Shown here one piece after another: positions 11,600 to 22,468 of a stretch of DNA of 64,000 nt; positions within the stretch are counted from its first letter, which is position 1, and every line of letters begins with the position of its first letter. Location: NCBI RefSeq assembly GCF_000149955.1, contig NC_030994.1, positions 124,001 through 188,000 of the forward strand, given 5' to 3'. The notes under the pieces were generated by a model. The model made no database searches. It was not told the origin of the DNA and was given only the letters and a program-made list of their open reading frames with translations. Position numbers and translations under genes: made by a program. The stretch is from Fusarium oxysporum f. sp. lycopersici 4287. Lineage: Eukaryota; Ascomycota; Sordariomycetes; Hypocreales; Nectriaceae.

Positions 11600-11618
11600 A
11601 ACCGGAGCATATCCGGTT
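11600..11618. promoter_or_regulatory. Candidate operator: palindromic AACCGG-N7-CCGGTT
   Basis: A perfect inverted repeat, AACCGG (11600-11605) and CCGGTT (11613-11618), flanks a 7-base spacer, AGCATAT, about 107 bases before the aminotransferase ATG. It matches the spacing of the element upstream of the ALDH gene. CCGGAGCAT from this element recurs at 16940-16948 upstream of the permease. Confidence 0.5.
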
Positions 11619-11782
11619 GCCATCTGAGCACAGCAATGTTTGCGGCTCGCATTTCCAAGTTGGTAAAAGTAATGATCTACGTACTCGTGAACCTGAAGTG
11701 ACTCAAAACTTTGTCTGAATCCATTCTTGGGGTTATCCACTATTATCCAAGATCTTTACTGGGATGGTTACAGGCTGTGGAA

Positions 11783-11820
11783 CCGGTTCGCAGACCGGAG
11801 CAGGAGCCGGGACGATCCGG
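11783..11820. promoter_or_regulatory. Cluster of four CCGG half-sites
   Basis: CCGG occurs at 11783, 11795, 11807 and 11817, with 12, 12 and 10 base steps, about one helical turn each. This is a second, distal array in the aminotransferase promoter and is compatible with cooperative Zn2Cys6 binding. Confidence 0.35.
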
Positions 11821-12274
11821 TCCCCTCCTACTCGTGGATAGGCTCGCAAAAGAGTGGGGAGTTCGCAGCAAATTATGTCCAATTTTAGCATGCGACACGC
11901 ACTTCCATTTTGGGCTTAAGTTATCATACTGTACTCCACCCAGAACCCGCCGCAATTCGTGGTCAATATTTGCCATGCAGTTTGGTAGCGTGGTTAGATT
12001 GCTCTATTGGCTACTGGAAAGAGGCGTATGGATGGGGAATTCGACAAGCAGGGAATAATTATGAGTCTGATAGGCAAGTCTTTTCTTCTTCCTTTCTCTT
12101 TCAACAGTAAATGCTTCATATAGTAGATTTACTATGGTGGCCACATAATTCCAATGTCAACTTTTGTCCCACGATATTGAAGCCGGCGCTGGAATTATAA
12201 GTACCTCCAAGATACTATTGTCTCCAGTACAAGATGTCTTTGTCGGGTTAAATTCCATATTAGATAGCTATTTC

Positions 12275-14605
12275 CTAGAGTATAAAATGCATTGCTTGAG
12301 AGTCCTTCATTCGGACATTCATATCGTCATCCATCCAAGGAAGATCCCAAGGCCCTTTGAGCACCAGGTCATGATATTCCCCATCGCTCATACTCCAAAT
12401 ATCTTCTGTCAAAGACATCATAAGCTCCCTAGAGCGATCTGGATATATAGCTATCATCTCAGCGTGCTTGTGGCGCACCCACTCACGGTCTAAAGGCACG
12501 ATGGCCTCTCGCGCAGCCATGTAGAATGGAATTGGCAGTGAAGAATCTGGCCCGCACCCCGGAGGAAGTCTATCGATAAGAGTGAAAAGATGTTTTCGGT
12601 AAAGTTGAACTCGACTCGACGCTGTGGGATCCAAAAATACTCGCCGGGCGAGGAGAAGGTGCGCCATCCAGTAAAAGCATGCATTGAGGGTGCTTAGATG
12701 GTCATCTTGCGAGGCCGTGCCATGACCAGACACGGGGCTGTTTGATCGAGCAGCTGGATTCAGTGGCATTGGGTACTTTCGTGATCCCCAATCTCGCATA
12801 GTCGTTTCGAGTTGATACGCTTCAGCGAGCCGTACGTCGTTTTCCAACTCAACGTCGGTTGCCAATGTCGATATCCTCGCCAAAAAAGACAGTACAGGCT
12901 GAGGGCAGCCAGTAAGTTCGCGAAAGGATGGCCCATATACGTCAGCTTCCTCATGCTGCTGATACAAGATAAAATATTCGGGTGCGAGGGGCTTTCGGCG
13001 CCGTAAGAGAGACATGATGACGTCGATCATGGCAAATCGCTGCACCAAGAAGCGAGAATAGAATCCTTCAGGCATCATATCGATGTATCGTAGTTCAACC
13101 ACCAGCTTGAACGCATTCCGAAGATGTGTGTCCGTCGTGAAGCTACCAGTCATAACCTCCGAAGCGATGTGGATGAGATATGCAGCAAGAGTGACTTCTC
13201 TCGGAGATAGGACTGAAAAGGCATGATTCTCTATGGATACAGATGACTCTTCCCTAGTATTGGAAAATCGCAGATATCGTTCCATACTCCGCAACAATCT
13301 CAGAGCTTGTGACCGACGCTCTTCCACAACTCTCAGGTCACCTCTGCAATAGTTGTACATATTTGCAGCCGAAACATACAAGAATGTATGTAAGAGCAGT
13401 GGATATGAGACGGAGACTCTGCAAAGCTCTCGAAACGGATTTCCAGGGCTATCAAGAGCTGGGATCCGAGGGGAAGCATCGGTCATAACTGACAAGGCAT
13501 AATGTGAACTTGAGTAGGTAGACGATGGAGTTTCAAGAAACTTACAATAGTTAAACGCGATTTCCTCAGTGCAAGTGGGAAGGCTTGATGCTAGCGGTCC
13601 AAGGCTGTGCTGAAAGGTCTTAGTGGAACCAAATACGGGACCGGTACTAGATTTAGATCTATTGGCCTCATGTTCGCTTTCAATGATTTCTAGCGAAGGG
13701 TCGGCGTCAGTTAGGACAGAACTCCGCTCGACACTTTTCGGGTCCAGCACCAATTGCTCGCTTGTGATGTGGCCTGTAGCTGTTATTTGATTATCGTATT
13801 GGGCGGATAATGTCGTAAGGTCCTGATCCATCACAAATGCGTTCAACCAATTGCTGTCAAACTGCACATTTGAAAGGTCGTTGAAATATAAGCTCATGTC
13901 GCTATTACCTTGAGTCAAAACCTCGAAATCCTCCGGTGAAGACACTTGCTGGCGTGTAGTGGCAGGGCTAATAGAGGACAAGGACGCGTGCGAAGTATCT
14001 AAAGTTGGTACGGGTCTAGAACGAAGCCCATCCTGGTGGTCACTTCCCGGCGACCGTAGCTGGCTGTCGTTTTCGTAAGGGGCCGGGCCTGAGTTTGGGC
14101 TTTGGCCTTGACTGAGAGTCTGGGTTTCGTTTTGGCGTTGGTTCAAGACCTGACGGCCGATACCGCTTTGCTGTGCATCTTGCATTTGGGCGCGAATACG
14201 CCGTTGTCGGCCCCGATTTTGGGCCGTTTTTCGCCTCTCCTCTCGATCAATCCTGTTGGTACCTCCGTTGAACGAAGTATCAGGAATAACAAACACGTCG
14301 TTGACAGGCGCCCAACGAAATTCGCTTATGTAGTCGCAAGTGCGGCCTGACTTTTGGCAGAGCGTACAGACAGGTCGCTTCTCATCGCATTTTCTATGAC
14401 GCTTCCTGCAAGTCAAGCAACCTAGTGAGCCGATTAGCCAGGTAACGATAGATGCAATCAGAGAAAAACAGGGGACCCTTATCTCAGCCAACAGGTAATA
14501 TAACTTAGAATAAGTCAAGATAAGGGCTAAAGTAAAACAGAAACGTGTATATGTATACTTGTTTTTAAACGTACCTTGTCGTGAACGAATTTCAGGTCGC
14601 TGCAT
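12275..14605 (-). CDS. Zn2Cys6 transcription factor, likely regulator of the omega-amino-acid cluster
   Basis: Nuclear fungal binuclear-cluster regulator, 725 aa. Exons on the minus strand are 14605-14575 and 14421-12275. Splicing joins RSRQ-G to CLTCRKRHRKCDEKRP, giving a canonical CX2CX6CX6CX2CX6C cluster at residues 12-39. A Gln/Arg-rich linker (RRKTAQNRGRQRRIRAQ) and a Ser/Thr-rich region follow, then the long helical middle-homology domain typical of these factors. The 153-nt intron is an exact multiple of three and contains no stop, unlike the others here. Retaining it would insert a hydrophobic 51-residue segment before the zinc cluster. The gene lies between the aminotransferase and permease genes on the same strand, so a local regulatory role is inferred and not shown. 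Confidence 0.85.
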   Translation of the reverse strand: MQRPEIRSRQGTFKNKYTYTRFCFTLALILTYSKLYYLLAEIRVPCFSLIASIVTWLIGSLGCLTCRKRHRKCDEKRPVCTLCQKSGRTCDYISEFRWAPVNDVFVIPDTSFNGGTNRIDREERRKTAQNRGRQRRIRAQMQDAQQSGIGRQVLNQRQNETQTLSQGQSPNSGPAPYENDSQLRSPGSDHQDGLRSRPVPTLDTSHASLSSISPATTRQQVSSPEDFEVLTQGNSDMSLYFNDLSNVQFDSNWLNAFVMDQDLTTLSAQYDNQITATGHITSEQLVLDPKSVERSSVLTDADPSLEIIESEHEANRSKSSTGPVFGSTKTFQHSLGPLASSLPTCTEEIAFNYCKFLETPSSTYSSSHYALSVMTDASPRIPALDSPGNPFRELCRVSVSYPLLLHTFLYVSAANMYNYCRGDLRVVEERRSQALRLLRSMERYLRFSNTREESSVSIENHAFSVLSPREVTLAAYLIHIASEVMTGSFTTDTHLRNAFKLVVELRYIDMMPEGFYSRFLVQRFAMIDVIMSLLRRRKPLAPEYFILYQQHEEADVYGPSFRELTGCPQPVLSFLARISTLATDVELENDVRLAEAYQLETTMRDWGSRKYPMPLNPAARSNSPVSGHGTASQDDHLSTLNACFYWMAHLLLARRVFLDPTASSRVQLYRKHLFTLIDRLPPGCGPDSSLPIPFYMAAREAIVPLDREWVRHKHAEMIAIYPDRSRELMMSLTEDIWSMSDGEYHDLVLKGPWDLPWMDDDMNVRMKDSQAMHFIL

Positions 14606-15154
14606 GATAAGACTGCTCTTCGAACAGATTGATTGTTAGAGATGAGTGGAAATGAGATCAGGGATGCGTTAAGGAAGTTGCGGGGTAAAGAAAATTCCGG
14701 GGTAAAAAATTCTAGGGCTTGAGATTCCAAAAAGAGCAAAACGTAGGAATTTAGTTACGTTGGCAGAGTTAAATATTGAGGTACGTAGTGGCTGAACTGT
14801 CTAAAAGTTATAGTAGAGATTGGCGCGATTAGGTACCTAATTAGTGCTTTAGAACATGTACCAGAACTCAGCGCAACGCAAGAACCGATTATGTGGCTAT
14901 TAAAGCACCTCTAGAAGAGGACAGTTACTAATTTCTATTGTCTCTCGATTTAGCATATATTCTTATCCTAATATACATATACAGTTTGCGCCACTAAGCT
15001 TATACTCTACAGAACTATTTTATACTTATATTTACTTAAGGCCAGAATAGGAAGCACTAGGTTTGTATTTCTCTTGGTTACAGATATTTGTGCTGGCAAA
15101 AAATGTGTTCAGGCTTGCTCAATAACCCTTCCTAGCTATCCCGACTTCTGAACA
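14606..15154. other. Regulator promoter / permease 3' flank
   Basis: 549 bases with no gene. It contains the CGGGGTAAA direct repeat described separately and AT-rich sequence at 14930-15040. Confidence 0.4.
14681..14706. repeat. Direct repeat CGGGGTAAA x2 upstream of the Zn2Cys6 gene
   Basis: CGGGGTAAA occurs at 14681-14689 and 14698-14706, 17 bases apart, about 75-100 bases before the regulator ATG. CGG direct repeats are a known arrangement for Zn2Cys6 dimers, so autoregulation is possible. Confidence 0.3.
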
Positions 15155-16862
15155 TCAGCCACTAGTCTTCTTATCTCCATCCAGTTCTTGACCACACACC
15201 TCACCTCCAACGCTAACCGCATCGATAACACTCAATGGAGACAAATCCGGTTGATTCAATGGCGCTAACCAAGGCTCACTACAGCCTCTGAAGTATTTAT
15301 GGCCGAAAAAGAGAAGAACAAACAGTGGGATCCCAATGTAAGCAGTGATAAAATCGACTGCGTTCCATTCCGACAGGAAGAAAACCTGGAAGCCGTTGAG
15401 GAGGCCAATGACGGTGAAAAAGAAGATACAAAACCACGCGCTTGATTTGCCTAGTCTCGCGCGGTAGGGTAACCTGTTTCGATCGACGCCTTGGACTTCG
15501 AGGGCCTTACGGAAACGAATGTAAGACCAAGAGAGCAAAACCCATGAGAAAACAGACGATATGTTGATTATGTTGACGAGCCAAGTCAATATTTGACCCG
15601 CACTTGATCTGACATTCAAGTAGGCCAGGAGAGCCGCCAGGCCGCTCGCAGTGACTGACCAGTAAGGTGTTCCATATTTGTTGGTATGCGCAAAGAACTT
15701 AGGTGCATACCCATCAATGGATAGGGAGTACAAAGATCGCGATGAGAGATAGCAATAGACATTACCTGCGGACCATGCTGAGAGTAAGATAATGGCGTCG
15801 ATAATATGGTCCAGAACTCGAATATGTGCCGTCTTAATGCCAATAACGAAAGGTGATGAGCCAGCGCCAGAACCACCAGATGTAAGTTCCGGTGCGTCTG
15901 CAGGGCAGATCAAGGTGACGAAGAAGACTGGAAGGACGTAGAAGAAAGCTAATCGGAAGAGAAAAGCTCGAGCAGCTTTAGGCAGTGTTTTTGCTGGGTT
16001 TTTCGTTTCGCCGCCACACACTGCAACCATCTCAGCGATAAATCCCATCTACGTTTTGTCAGCTTAGTGTATTTCCAGCAGATCAAGATAGTCATATCTT
16101 ACCGGAAGCACAATGCTCACTAAAACACCAAGAAAAGCGAGCAAGCTGCCAACACTACTCTCCAGGATCCATGGCTTTATTGGAGTGTCCCAGTTCCTGC
16201 TTCCAACCCGCTCCCCGGTCGGTCCTCCACCCGCGACGATGAGGATGGACAGTATCATTATGCCAACAAGCATTGTGACTTTAAGTGAAGAGAATAAAAA
16301 TTCAGCTTCACCGGAATCTTTGACGGGGAGATAGTTGAGTCTAACAACAACAACTAAAAGGATCGTGAGAAAGACGGCATCGTGAACCGGGGGATTCCAA
16401 TAGTGAATGACAAGCGTGGATACGGTGATTTCGAAAGGCACAAGGATGGCGTAGGCAAACCAATAGTTGTAACCCATGGCAAAGCCAAAAGACTTTGAGA
16501 GGAATCGAGTCGGGTAGTAGTCGGTGCCAGCACCATTGAGTGGAACAGCAGCCGCCATTTCGGTCAAGATCGTAGAAAAGATACCTATAACAGAACAAAT
16601 AAAAGCAAAGCCCACGAAGCAGAACACGGGGCCTCCTTTCGCTAACGTTTGACCGGTTCCTACTAAGAATGCAGCGCCAATGCATCCTAATCAAGACGCG
16701 AAGCATTAGTAACAAGTCTCTAGACAGTTGACTCCTGTATACATATCAAGTCAACTTACCTCCAGTAGCAATCATATATAGATGCCTTGACTTGAGCTTG
16801 CTGGAGCTCTCATGAGGTCTTCTCCCGGAAGCTTCGTAGTTTATCTCTGTAGACGGTGACAT
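15155..16862 (-). CDS. Amino acid permease (APC superfamily, fungal YAT type)
   Basis: Twelve-helix plasma-membrane amino acid:proton symporter, 526 aa. Exons on the minus strand are 16862-16760, 16686-16103 and 16048-15155, with introns of 73 and 54 nt. The N terminus is a hydrophilic tail (SPSTEINYEASGRRPHESS). Then come the helix I signature RHLYMIATGGCIGAAFLVGTG, the YNYWFAYAILVPFEI helix, and the conserved MVAVCGGETKNPAKTLPKA loop. The C-terminal tail ends LDGDKKTSG. General fungal permeases of this type carry GABA, proline or broad amino acids; exact substrate is unknown. Its place beside aminotransferase, ALDH and regulator genes suggests uptake of the amino acid that they degrade. One CCGG element (16940) lies upstream. 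Confidence 0.85.
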
Positions 16863-18461
16863 GACTTCTTTGTCTTTATTATTATATTTTTGTTAAATGA
16901 AAAAGAAACAAGAGGCTATAATATTTCTGGGAATTATATCCGGAGCATTTTCTAGGTTTTAATAATACAAGAATATTTAGTAAGCCTTCGACTTGTCACT
17001 CCTTCACAACAAGCTCTAAAGACGATTAAAGAAAAGGTTGCCTATCTCTTAGCTGACCGAGGCTCAGATGCGGCCAAGTACACCGTAAAAGGTAATGCGA
17101 CTCGCAATATGTCTGGGGCCGTGCACTGGCTTGGGATTTAGGGTAATTGGTGTCTCTATGCGGAGGTAATGAAGTATCCAGAGATAGGGCTATAACTTTT
17201 TATGACAGCAGCGTTAACGTTATACGTACCCTACTTTTTCCGCTAATTACGAACTCCACATCAGAAAGCGGAGGTAAGGAATGCTGAAGATGATGCTCTA
17301 AACCATGCCTAATATCTTAGGGGTTGAGAGAGAGGATACTGCACGGATTGATCGCTTTCTTGGACGCTTGAGTCTTACATTTGGCCGTCTTGACGGATTC
17401 ACTGACCGCCACCTCACCCTTCATCGAGCTGCACATGTCATTCCCACCAAACGCAGCAGTTCACTATCTTGCGACGTAATTCTGTCCGACGGGAAAGTTT
17501 TCAACACTTTCAATCGACAAGACGATTGCCCTGAGTGCTGGTGGTCTTGATGTCATCCTTTATCCAGAACGCTGGCTAGGTACGAACTGAGAGAATAACA
17601 AGATGGACCGACCTACCATAACAGTGAGACAATTGAATATAGATCTTGAAGATTATTTGCCTTCATGAACGTGCATTGGCAAGAAGCAGCCATGTACTAT
17701 ATATATACCAACAACTAAATGAACACTTGTATTCGGAGGGAAACGCTTGTACATAAATCCTTGACAAGTTAAATATGTACCGTCACAGTTCAATTGAGAT
17801 AAGCGGGATTGGCCCAGATCGGCAAATGGAATGATGACGGGGTCTTTGCCTAAGTCTTGTCTTTTAAACACAATCTATTGTGTATTCACATGCATCAGTA
17901 TTGCCTCGGCATTTGGCCAAATGGTACATATGGCTTTCACGATGCCTACCTGGCATGTCGGTAGCCTAGGGTGTTGATCCGGCATTGAACCTACTCTCTA
18001 GTCGCGCTCTGTATCAAGCTTTCGGATCATTTTTAAAGCTAATTTTATTAACTAGTGGTTGGTTCCAAGCCTACACACTCTATTTACCGCATAAAATTGT
18101 TGTTGGTACGAACCGCGCTCGAGCCTCGGCTAGATTCCATGTCGCAAACTAGACCTAATTCTGAAAAGCCAGTCAAATAGGTAGCTTCTAGATAATTTTC
18201 GGGTTGCCTGCATTTGCGCGTGCTGCATTCAACTGCGTCATCATGAGAGGCTATGATCTGATTTTAGTAGCTTTGCTGTCTGAATGCTCTGGAATCACTT
18301 ATGGAGTGCAGGGGCTGGATTGTGAGCCTTGGCTTTGACCTCTGGACCGTTGTTACCTTGATATCCATCGCGTGATATAAAAGGTCAGACATATTCTCAA
18401 ATTTCTCACCCTGGCATAGAATTTACAATCTGTGTTAAGAATCGAATCGAGAACTGAAGGG
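16863..18461. other. Gene-poor spacer
   Basis: 1.6 kb without a convincing gene. The first ~100 bases are the permease promoter, including TCCGGAGCAT at 16939-16948. A plus frame from 17305 (81 codons) is arginine-rich without a domain and is not called. Confidence 0.4.
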
Positions 18462-19039
18462 ATGAATATGGATGCCAAGAAAGACAGCAGACCTTCGCAA
18501 GCACAAAAGGCACAGCGGCCCACTAAACTGGTGCTAGGACTGCGAGCTCTCGTTCTTGGGGTCACAATCGCTGGAATCGTCGTCTCCTCTATCCCTGCCC
18601 CGAAGAACTTTATCGCAATTGGAATATTGGGACCGGCTGTAAGAAAACATATATATCGCCATATTCTGACCTTCTATACACTAACAAATTAGTTTGTCAC
18701 GACCTTCTGCTGGTCGCTTATAGAACTTGTCTACCCGTTGGTCAGAATCTTCCCACCTGCCTACATATCGTTTCGTATCTTCATAGACAGCTTCATTGTT
18801 ATTGGGTCAGTAATCTGCCTGATATGCTTTGGCTTGTTCCGGGATTGGTGGCCCGGGGGCAGCGCTCTCAGTTCAAGCGAAGCACCGTTAGCCAGGGAGA
18901 TATTATTCCAAGCAGCCCTGGGACTTGCCTGCGCATCGACGTAAGTTGTATTGCTCAGTCCATGATATGCTGATCTAACAAGTCTCTACTTAGCGTCCTT
19001 GAGATCATTCTTTGCATTACTCAACTTCTAGAATACTAG
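18462..19039 (+). CDS. Small four-helix integral membrane protein, unknown function
   Basis: Three exons (18462-18638, 18693-18940, 18994-19039) joined by 54- and 53-nt introns encode 156 aa. A basic, Lys/Gln-rich cytosolic N terminus precedes four hydrophobic helices, around VLGVTIAGIVVSSI, TFCWSLIELVYPLV, FIVIGSVICLICFGLF and the last 20 residues (VLEIILCITQLLEY). A polar loop with WWPGGSALSSSEAP lies between helices three and four. The four-helix, short-loop plan is MARVEL-like, but no motif proves this. Consistent splice phases and an in-frame stop right after the last helix support a real gene. A second ATG two codons in (18468) is an alternative start. Confidence 0.65.
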
Positions 19040-20329
19040 TCTGCATCCAAGGATACAGGGAGGGATCGGCTTAGCTTTAGCTTTTGAAATCTTGAAAATA
19101 AAGAGAACCTATCTTGATCTTGACATTATAGCTGACCGCTTATATTGACTCAGCTCTCTCCGGTCACTCCGTAAAATCAGCTCTGATATCCTCTAGAATA
19201 TATTCCAATTATAATTTGCACCTGATTAAACTACGAGAGCCATACGGACAAGGCCAAGGTGAGAAGAAATAAATGCCTGAGATACTGGTTAATACATACT
19301 TGTAAATTGGATTACAGTTCCCAATTGTCCCACACTTTTCGTCGAACCTCGCAGACGCCGTTGCAGGTCCTGCTACTACAGTACCAGTCCATATAGACGC
19401 TCGACCCGTACTCTCTTATGAAGCCGAACTCGGTATAGTAACTCGCAAGGATGCAAAGAACACCACAGTAGCAGCATTATTGAATTACATACTAGGCTAA
19501 ATAATATGCAGTAAAGTCTCGCGCGAAACTTTCAAATACATGAAGCATCTAGAGGCCCGTTCTGCTACGCCGAGTCTTTCACAAGTTCGCCCCCATACGA
19601 TCGTCCACCCGAGCGAACTCCCAAGCCCTATTGCGAATTACAGCAAAGGTAAACGGCGAGATAATACACGATTACAAAAGGAACAATTTGATCTTCGGTG
19701 TTAGTGTTAAGCGCCTATGTTGCGATCGACTTTTCGTGGAATGACGAGGCGATGGTTGGGCTAAATGCCAGCGCCGAGACTGATGAAGAGAGCACATATG
19801 CCTAGGGCCAATCAAACTCATGTATACCAGTTTCCCAAACCTATTAATATAACGAATCGTATTGCTGACTTGAGTTTTGTTCTCACACTGCGGACACAAC
19901 TTTCGGATAGATTATGCTCAGAGAGAACTTCTCCGGTGCGATGCAGGCCACGAAACGATATGGGTTTTTTGAGACCTTCCGTAGACCCAGTTTGTACCAG
20001 AGTTACAGGGAGGTTATCAATTTCTTCAACTGTAAAGCTTTCGCTCCTTGACACTTGCGTTTAGTGCAATACAAAGAAGAGAGACTTAATAGAGGCCGGA
20101 AACGTTGGTTTCTGGTCAATGTTGTAAATGGGTTCTCTTGTAGCTGCCCTGGTGGCGTTGGGAAAGGTGAAACAGCCTAATACGTAATGTAAATATCGAC
20201 TTTTAGTATTTCCTCTCTCGCCTATAATCCTAAGTAGTCGCCGCTTTAACCTAAGCCTTCCCTAAGCCTAGCCTAGGTCTCGGCTAAGCTAACATCCTGG
20301 TGTTGCTTTTTGGCCCCTAGTAATTCACA

Positions 20330-21290
20330 AAATTAGAACAGCCCTACCCACACTAAGGCAACCTTGTCTATATACTATAGCTTAATAGCTATGTTTAAAT
20401 AATACTAGTAGTATATCCTCTTTTTCTATTAACTTTTAACTTATATTATAGGATTATAAGTCTTTTATTAACTTAGTAATTTAGTAGTACAGAAGGTTAA
20501 TATAATATTATGCATTAACTTAAAGTAATATACTTTTAAGAGCCTTATTTCTCTGTAGAAGGCCCGTCGCGCATTCCAGACATGCCCGCCCAGATCTTCG
20601 AGGATAAAGCCATCGCGCCAAGCAGGAGTACAGGGGTTTCACTCCCAAGCAACACAGTGACCCATGCCGGATGCCTATCTACAGACCAGGCCAGCAACCC
20701 ACCGAGCACTTCAACAATACTAATATCAACCAACCCTGTCGGAATCCACCATCTCGCACTTCATACGACTCGATCAGCTCAGATATCTTAGCCCAGCCTG
20801 TATTCTATAGTAGGTAATACCTCGTCCTAAACCCTTAATATCCCAAAGCTGCACTAAGAGGCGGTATATGTAGGGCTATATCTAGCTCATTAGTAATATA
20901 GCCTGGTATAAGGTTTAAAATGCAAATCCTTTAAAATGCATACCCCTCTTATTAGCTAAAACTATCTTAATATATATTTCTATTACTAATCTTAAACTGT
21001 ATTTATAGCTTAATTCGTATTACTTATTAATGCTTAGAGGATAAGATATAGATTAACTATACCAACTAGGGTAATAATAGCCATGCCTATGGTAACCTAG
21101 GTGCTGATGTTATTAGTAAGATTAACTAAATCTACTTTATTATTACTTAAGAAAGACATATTAAAATACTAAGGTATAAGGTAATATAAGAGCTATCTTA
21201 GTATAGAAAATTTACTTAGCCTGGATTATATTATATATATAAGTTGACCCTTATATCCTTGTCTCCTATTTATCTATCTTAACTAGGGTA
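20330..21290. repeat. TA-rich, RIP-like degenerate block
   Basis: Nearly 1 kb is dominated by TA dinucleotides (TTATATTATAGGATTATAAG-type text) and is interrupted only by the GC-richer fragment at 20545-20755. Depletion of CpA with excess TpA is the footprint of repeat-induced point mutation on old duplicated DNA. No transposase or reverse transcriptase can be read through it. Confidence 0.4.
20545..20755 (-). pseudogene. C-terminal fragment of an integral membrane protein
   Basis: A minus-strand open segment reads WWIPTGLVDISIVEVLGG, then DRHPAWVTVLLGSETPVLLLG and an AMALSSKIWAGMSG tail before TAA. It contains two hydrophobic stretches. It has no start and ends upstream in stops, and TA-rich DNA surrounds it. 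This looks like the preserved tail of a fungal membrane protein whose body has been lost. Confidence 0.4.
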
Positions 21291-22468
21291 AATAGGCACT
21301 CTTAGAGCCCATCCCAATACAAACGTTCTAATGGTATTGTTTACTCTGTAAACATTTATTTTCCAACTTTCACTTCAAACCAAGGATGCTTTTTCTGAAT
21401 GGAGTCATGGCGGACACCATCGGTAACATTGGACCCCTGACTTTCTTATCCAAGGAAACAAGACTGGTTTAAACCTGCCATGGTCCCGGTCCTCTCCTCT
21501 CCCTACCCGACTAGCATTGCACGACTGCAGGCTTTATTTCGGACTCTTCTAGCAGATTGTATGGCGCGAGGCATGCCACGGCTAGACGCCCCTTCATTAG
21601 AGTTCAGAAATCTTGCTGCGGCATTCCTCCTACTTCTTCCCTTCAAGATGCGTCCGCAAACATGCAAGAGCTTCTTGATCTGTACTTTGGCTCAGTCTTC
21701 ATGGAACCAGAGAGAGAGACTTGACCGAGGCTGGCATTGTGCAAAGTCCTATGCAATAGCAGAGACACAGACAACCCGGGGTCCGTGCTTCAAAGCCGGG
21801 GTTTTGGGGGATCCTTATTCTTATATAATGCCATTGAAAGTGTCTTGACAAAGTTCTGGGAGTGAATATGGGAGGTTCTTATGCATTAGGTACCTCAGTA
21901 CTAGATAGTTAGCCAGTAGCACCTACACAGGTCGTAAGTAGCCTATTTACACATGTAAAGGAGGTGAATTAGGGAAACATATAGTAATACAAGTCTCGTT
22001 CGTTAATTATGCTGCGAAAATATCTATTTAAGTTACCAAGTTCGGGTTCTTATAATTTCTAGTGTAAACATCCTTCCGAAGTTGCAAGTCTCAGATACCA
22101 TAGGCTTTTGCAACAATCGTGATCCCTTGAATACAGTGATAATACCTAGACATGGCCCCGCTCAGCTATCCACAGAGCTTCTGTCCTCCTATCAACGACA
22201 CAGGAAATATAGAAACGAGATACTCAAGCACAGAGACAAAAAAAGGAACAGAACAAAATAAGGAAAACCTCAAAGAATCGCACCACTCTTGCCGTATACT
22301 GTAGGAGCTACTTATACAAAGGGCTCATAGCACCTGAAGTATGTACAAGTGCTGCTACACTGAAGATTAGAATTCCCAGCTCAAAGCTGAGCCATTCCGC
22401 AAAACAACAGTGGAAGTCATGACCCCCAAGGGTCCCTCAAGCATGCGGCCTTAGATCGAGTTAAAGCA

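Larger units (their letters stand above)
11494..12274. other. Aminotransferase promoter, rich in CCGG elements
   Basis: This 781-base region separates the aminotransferase start from the end of the regulator gene. It holds six CCGG tetramers within 240 bases (see the two operator entries). Short frames through it have no support. Confidence 0.5.
19040..22468. other. Gene-poor, largely degenerate region
   Basis: 3.4 kb without an intact gene. It contains a TA-rich block and a membrane-protein fragment (separate entries). A frame at 21480-21848 lacks any domain. 20220-20300 is a run of CTAAGCC-type repeats. Confidence 0.5.

Noticed and set aside
11711..12110. Plus-strand frames of 66-115 codons in the aminotransferase promoter
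   Set aside because: They overlap CCGG-rich promoter sequence, differ in phase and carry no domain.
17305..17550. ATG-started frame of 81 codons
   Set aside because: No domain, no start context, Arg-rich random-like composition; alone in a gene-poor spacer.
20220..20300. CCCTAAG-like repeats suggesting an interstitial telomere
   Set aside because: The units are irregular (CTAAGCC, CTAGCC, CTAGG) and do not form a CCCTAA array.
21480..21848. 122-codon plus frame, with a neighbouring frame reading like a transcription-factor tail (QELLDLYFGSVFMEP)
   Set aside because: The resemblance is short, in a different frame from the long frame, and without a zinc cluster or start. Could be a relic but cannot be supported.
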